From positions 31,134,666 to 31,198,665 of the forward strand of contig NC_092579.1 in NCBI RefSeq assembly GCF_037975245.1: a DNA stretch of 64,000 nt. Reading direction: 5' to 3'. Positions 61,436 to 64,000 of this stretch are shown one piece after another. This DNA comes from Apostichopus japonicus. Taxonomy: Eukaryota; Echinodermata; Holothuroidea; Aspidochirotida; Stichopodidae. A program made the translations under genes and the position numbers. The notes beneath the pieces are model-generated. The model saw only the letters and a program-made list of their open reading frames with translations. It made no database searches and was not told the origin of the DNA. Positions within the stretch are counted from its first letter, which is position 1, and each line of letters opens with the position of its first letter.

Positions 61436-61496
<61 letters not shown>
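61436..61496. repeat. (TA)n microsatellite in adducin intron
   Basis: About 30 uninterrupted TA units. The minus-strand Tyr-Ile run in its reading frame is an artefact. Confidence 0.95.
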
Positions 61497-61499
<3 letters not shown>

Positions 61500-61903
61500 T
61501 TGGCAAGCTCTTGACTTAATAATCAGAATGGTTTCATACGCTATTGAACATAATCGATACTTTATCGGTTTGGGGAACTTCATGAAGCTCCCCCATGTGA
61601 TCTGTTGCACACCCCACCCATTTTGAAAATATTTTCAAGATCACCTGCATCCAAAATTGTGCAATATTTCATGGAAATGGCATAGAAACAGAATGTTCCA
61701 ATTAGTTTGTCCTGAATGCACCAAAGACAGCGAATATGTGAGATTTTCAAAGAGATACTTGTGGAAGACTTGATATGTAATCATTTCATAAGTAAAACAG
61801 CAAAGATGGAGGAATCTTGTGCTGCTGATGTTAGATGTAAGAGTGACTTAGATCTGCAACCAGCACAAAAATTTGATCACAGGAACTTTTTAATTTGTTA
61901 CAG

Positions 61904-62195
61904 GGTTACATAACAGGCAACGTGTACGGCTAGCCGTTTGTGAGACACGAACTGAAGCCCAAGAGCGACGTCGCCTACCCAGCCGCCTCCACCAACTTCA
62001 TCTACATCTACGACAACGAATTTGAGAAGAGCAGATACGAGTCACCGATCAAGATGTTGAACAGGAGGCAGGCAGAGGAGAAGACGAAATGGCTGAACAC
62101 GCCAAACACATACTCCAAGGTGAAGGTAGCCCAAGAGTACGCCAACTGGGGAGAGGAAGGGGAAGACGAGGGCTACAAGACAAAGATACACCTGA
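61904..62195 (+). CDS. Adducin homologue, neck exon (in-frame TAG)
   Basis: The acceptor is TAATTTGTTACAG. It encodes GYITGNVYG, then a stop, then PFVRHELKPKSDVAYPA, then SPIKMLNRRQAEEKTKWLNT and PNTYSKVKVA. The adducin neck has GYRTGY.YR.P..R.K....SDVE.PA, then SPLK...[20 protein letters not shown], so orthology is clear on both sides of the stop. TAG is at 61,931-61,933, where relatives have Tyr (TAC or TAT) or a similar residue, one substitution away. The donor is not obvious; GA|GTAG at 62,196 would leave phase 1 and fit an acceptor at 63,344. Reading on, the frame stops at TAA 62,210. Confidence 0.85.
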
Positions 62196-63344
62196 GTAGT
62201 AGTGACATGTAATTGGTGGTAGGCACATCATCTGTTTGACAGAATCACCCGACACAATCCTTAATTTTGGGCAATTTGGGGACTTTGACAATTCAAGACA
62301 TCAAAGAGGCACTTGCCAAGGTGATGAAAATGTTTTGATTTTAGCACTTTCCAGAAACAAAAAAATATAAATCTAAAATGTCCTACAGATGGAATTATCA
62401 GAAGTTAGTCATCCTTTGTTTGTTTGCTATTTATTTAGCAGATGTTTGATCTTTTCAGAGGGAGAACAAGGATAGAAGGGTTGTTGGGGGGAGGGGGAAG
62501 CGGGATTGTCACCATTCTGGACAATGTGATCCGGGGCGGTGATTTGTTTCAAATATTGATGGGGTACATTTGCTTGGGTGCAGGTGCGTAGCAACTTTCA
62601 TCCCCCAAATTGTTCTCGCGCTTTGTGATATTTTGTATATTACTAACTAAGCGGAGCGCCACCATCGGTTGGCAAGCAGCGTACAAGAAAATTTCTGGTT
62701 TTGATAGCCCCCAGATCACCGAAAATGGCACTTCTCAGGCTTGAAAATGACCAACCAGATGTACACTTTTGCCTGAGAACCAAGTTTTTTCCAAATAGTT
62801 TTTTTTTCCATCCATTACCTATTTTAAGATTGACACCAGTCACACATCATGTTGGACCTCATTGCATCTCCTGTGGATCATTGCTTTTGTAGGTAATACT
62901 ACGTAACGGCCCAAAATACCCGTCAGCCCCACTTTTCAAGGTTTTAAAGCCCATTATTTGTTCAGAATTTGAATAAAAAATTCACTTCAAACATGCCCAT
63001 AATGTTGCACAAAATATCATCTATGGACAACCAATATATAGAAAAAAAACCTTCAACCCCTAACAGACCTGTCAAAATTGCACGAGTAGAGGGAAGTATG
63101 ATGAAGAATGTTGGTCAGGGAAGTTTCGAAAATTCAGACACAGTTAATGATATTAAAACCTCTTATAACAGCTACTATAAAACTTCCATATCATAAAAAA
63201 AAAATACAAAAAAAAAATTGAGGGGGGGAGCGGTCTCCCCCTTCGCCCCCTGGCTACGCTCCTGCGGTTAGAAATCTTGTAGGAAACAGGCCAAATGGAA
63301 ACCCAGTAACTCTTCTCTCTGGTTACATTTTTCACAGTGGGTAG
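62196..63344 (+). other. Adducin intron; no gene seen
   Basis: Non-coding sequence with G-rich (about 62,490) and A-rich patches. CCCCCTGGCTACGCTCCTG near 63,246 resembles a phrase at 34,200 and at many dispersed marine-invertebrate repeats. Confidence 0.5.
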
Positions 63345-63445
63345 GTGACAAGGACCCCAAGAGTGGTGATGCAGTCGCTATCACCGATCCACAAGTTTGC
63401 AAGACAGGGACAAGGTCATAAGGAGTACAAGAAGAAGGTTAAACT
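63345..63445 (+). CDS. Adducin homologue, neck exon 2 (frameshifted)
   Basis: The acceptor is either TTTTTCACAG (exon from 63,338) or GGGTAG (exon from 63,345, phase 1, fitting the previous exon). It encodes DKDPKSGDAVAITDP, then in another frame HKFARQGQGHKEYKKKVKL. Adducins have a W..ED.......P..I.DPN.FVP segment followed by a charged KE+...RNK+ helix, so both halves match in order with a frame change near 63,389. A GTACGT donor is at 63,446. The C-terminal tail with the MARCKS-like domain would lie beyond the window. Confidence 0.7.
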
Positions 63446-64000
63446 GTACGTTGATGACGTTATACACTGTTATTTCTAATTGATTGTTTTATTTTTGTTA
63501 TTTGTCACCACTTTCTCCTTCCTCTCACTTCTTTCCCATTTTTTCGCCTTTCCCCTAATTCGGTCTTCCGAGGAGTGAATGATGTATCTGGTATGTTATA
63601 GAAAAAGTGGTAAAAAAAAAAGATAATGTAAAAGTGTATCAGTGGGTGTTGCCCTGGATTCGTTGAAGCGAACTCCGCACGTAGGTAGGGTTCTCCCCTT
63701 GGAGGAAGCGGACTCCCCATTTAGGGAGCCATTTCCACATGTAGGGAGGGTTCACCCAAGAAAGTTTTTTAAGATGTGGTATTTACTACTTTTGTATTTT
63801 TATGGTAGGTTGAAGCGGGTGGGTGTATATTTCCTCACGCCCCCGACCCCCTTCCCACCCAGGATCATTTTACACACAGCAGACCCTTAGCCAGCCTCAA
63901 AAATTTGCTGTGAGAACTTTAAACATTCTTAAATCACTCCTCCTTAGTATCACTATTCAATGTCCTCTTAGTGTTATGTTATGTGTCTTCTTATTGCTAT
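63446..64000. other. Right end, intronic; no gene seen
   Basis: Contains a short, imperfect repeat near 63,665-63,760 (CACGTAGGTAGGGTTC and CACATGTAGGGAGGGTTCACC) and C-rich tracts. Nothing coding recognised. Confidence 0.45.

Noticed and set aside
62049-62291. 80-codon minus-strand frame
   Set aside because: Antisense shadow of the adducin neck exon.

Overview
The window is eukaryotic genomic DNA, most likely from an animal. It has GT-AG introns, non-LTR retrotransposons with endonuclease and reverse transcriptase domains, a tRNA-derived repeat family, long (TA)n tracts and an adducin-like gene in several exons. Frequent AGGCCTA words and the integrase family point weakly to a marine invertebrate, perhaps an echinoderm. 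This is an impression, not a determination.

Layout. Positions 1 to about 32,452 are one uninterrupted head-to-tail satellite array of about 208 monomers of 155 or 156 bp. Read on the minus strand, each monomer carries a tRNA-like pol III A box and B box, so the satellite looks like an amplified tRNA-derived SINE. The array has local higher-order structure (467-bp trimers, a 1,246-bp unit, and kilobase blocks copied 2 kb and 8.5-10.5 kb apart). It decays at its right edge. From 32.5 to 37.9 kb lies repeat-rich DNA with two inverted 3' ends of one LINE family, (TA)n tracts and a polypyrimidine tract. From 37.9 to 40.3 kb is an intron-containing, disrupted integrase gene of Ty3/Gypsy or Ginger/GIN type, one exon of which is exactly duplicated. 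A 136-bp minisatellite follows. From 41 to 49.6 kb is mostly non-coding DNA with a few unrecognised candidate exons, two further LINE fragments and a 173-codon unknown reading frame. From 49.7 to about 54.1 kb is a near-complete but broken minus-strand LINE (ORF1 with CCHC knuckles, APE endonuclease, reverse transcriptase). From 56.6 kb to the right end are four exons of an adducin homologue on the plus strand. Two of its introns carry a fold-back element and a candidate minus-strand gene.

How it fits together. There is no operon-like or joint pathway. The recognisable host gene is adducin, of which only the C-terminal part of the head domain and the neck fall in the window. Its exons have good homology and splice phases but contain one nonsense codon and two frameshifts. 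The integrase gene and the LINE are also frame-broken. Either these are decayed copies or the underlying assembly has residual base errors, and this should be settled before calling pseudogenes. The long reading frames within the satellite are a by-product of its 156-bp (3 x 52) period and are not annotated as genes.
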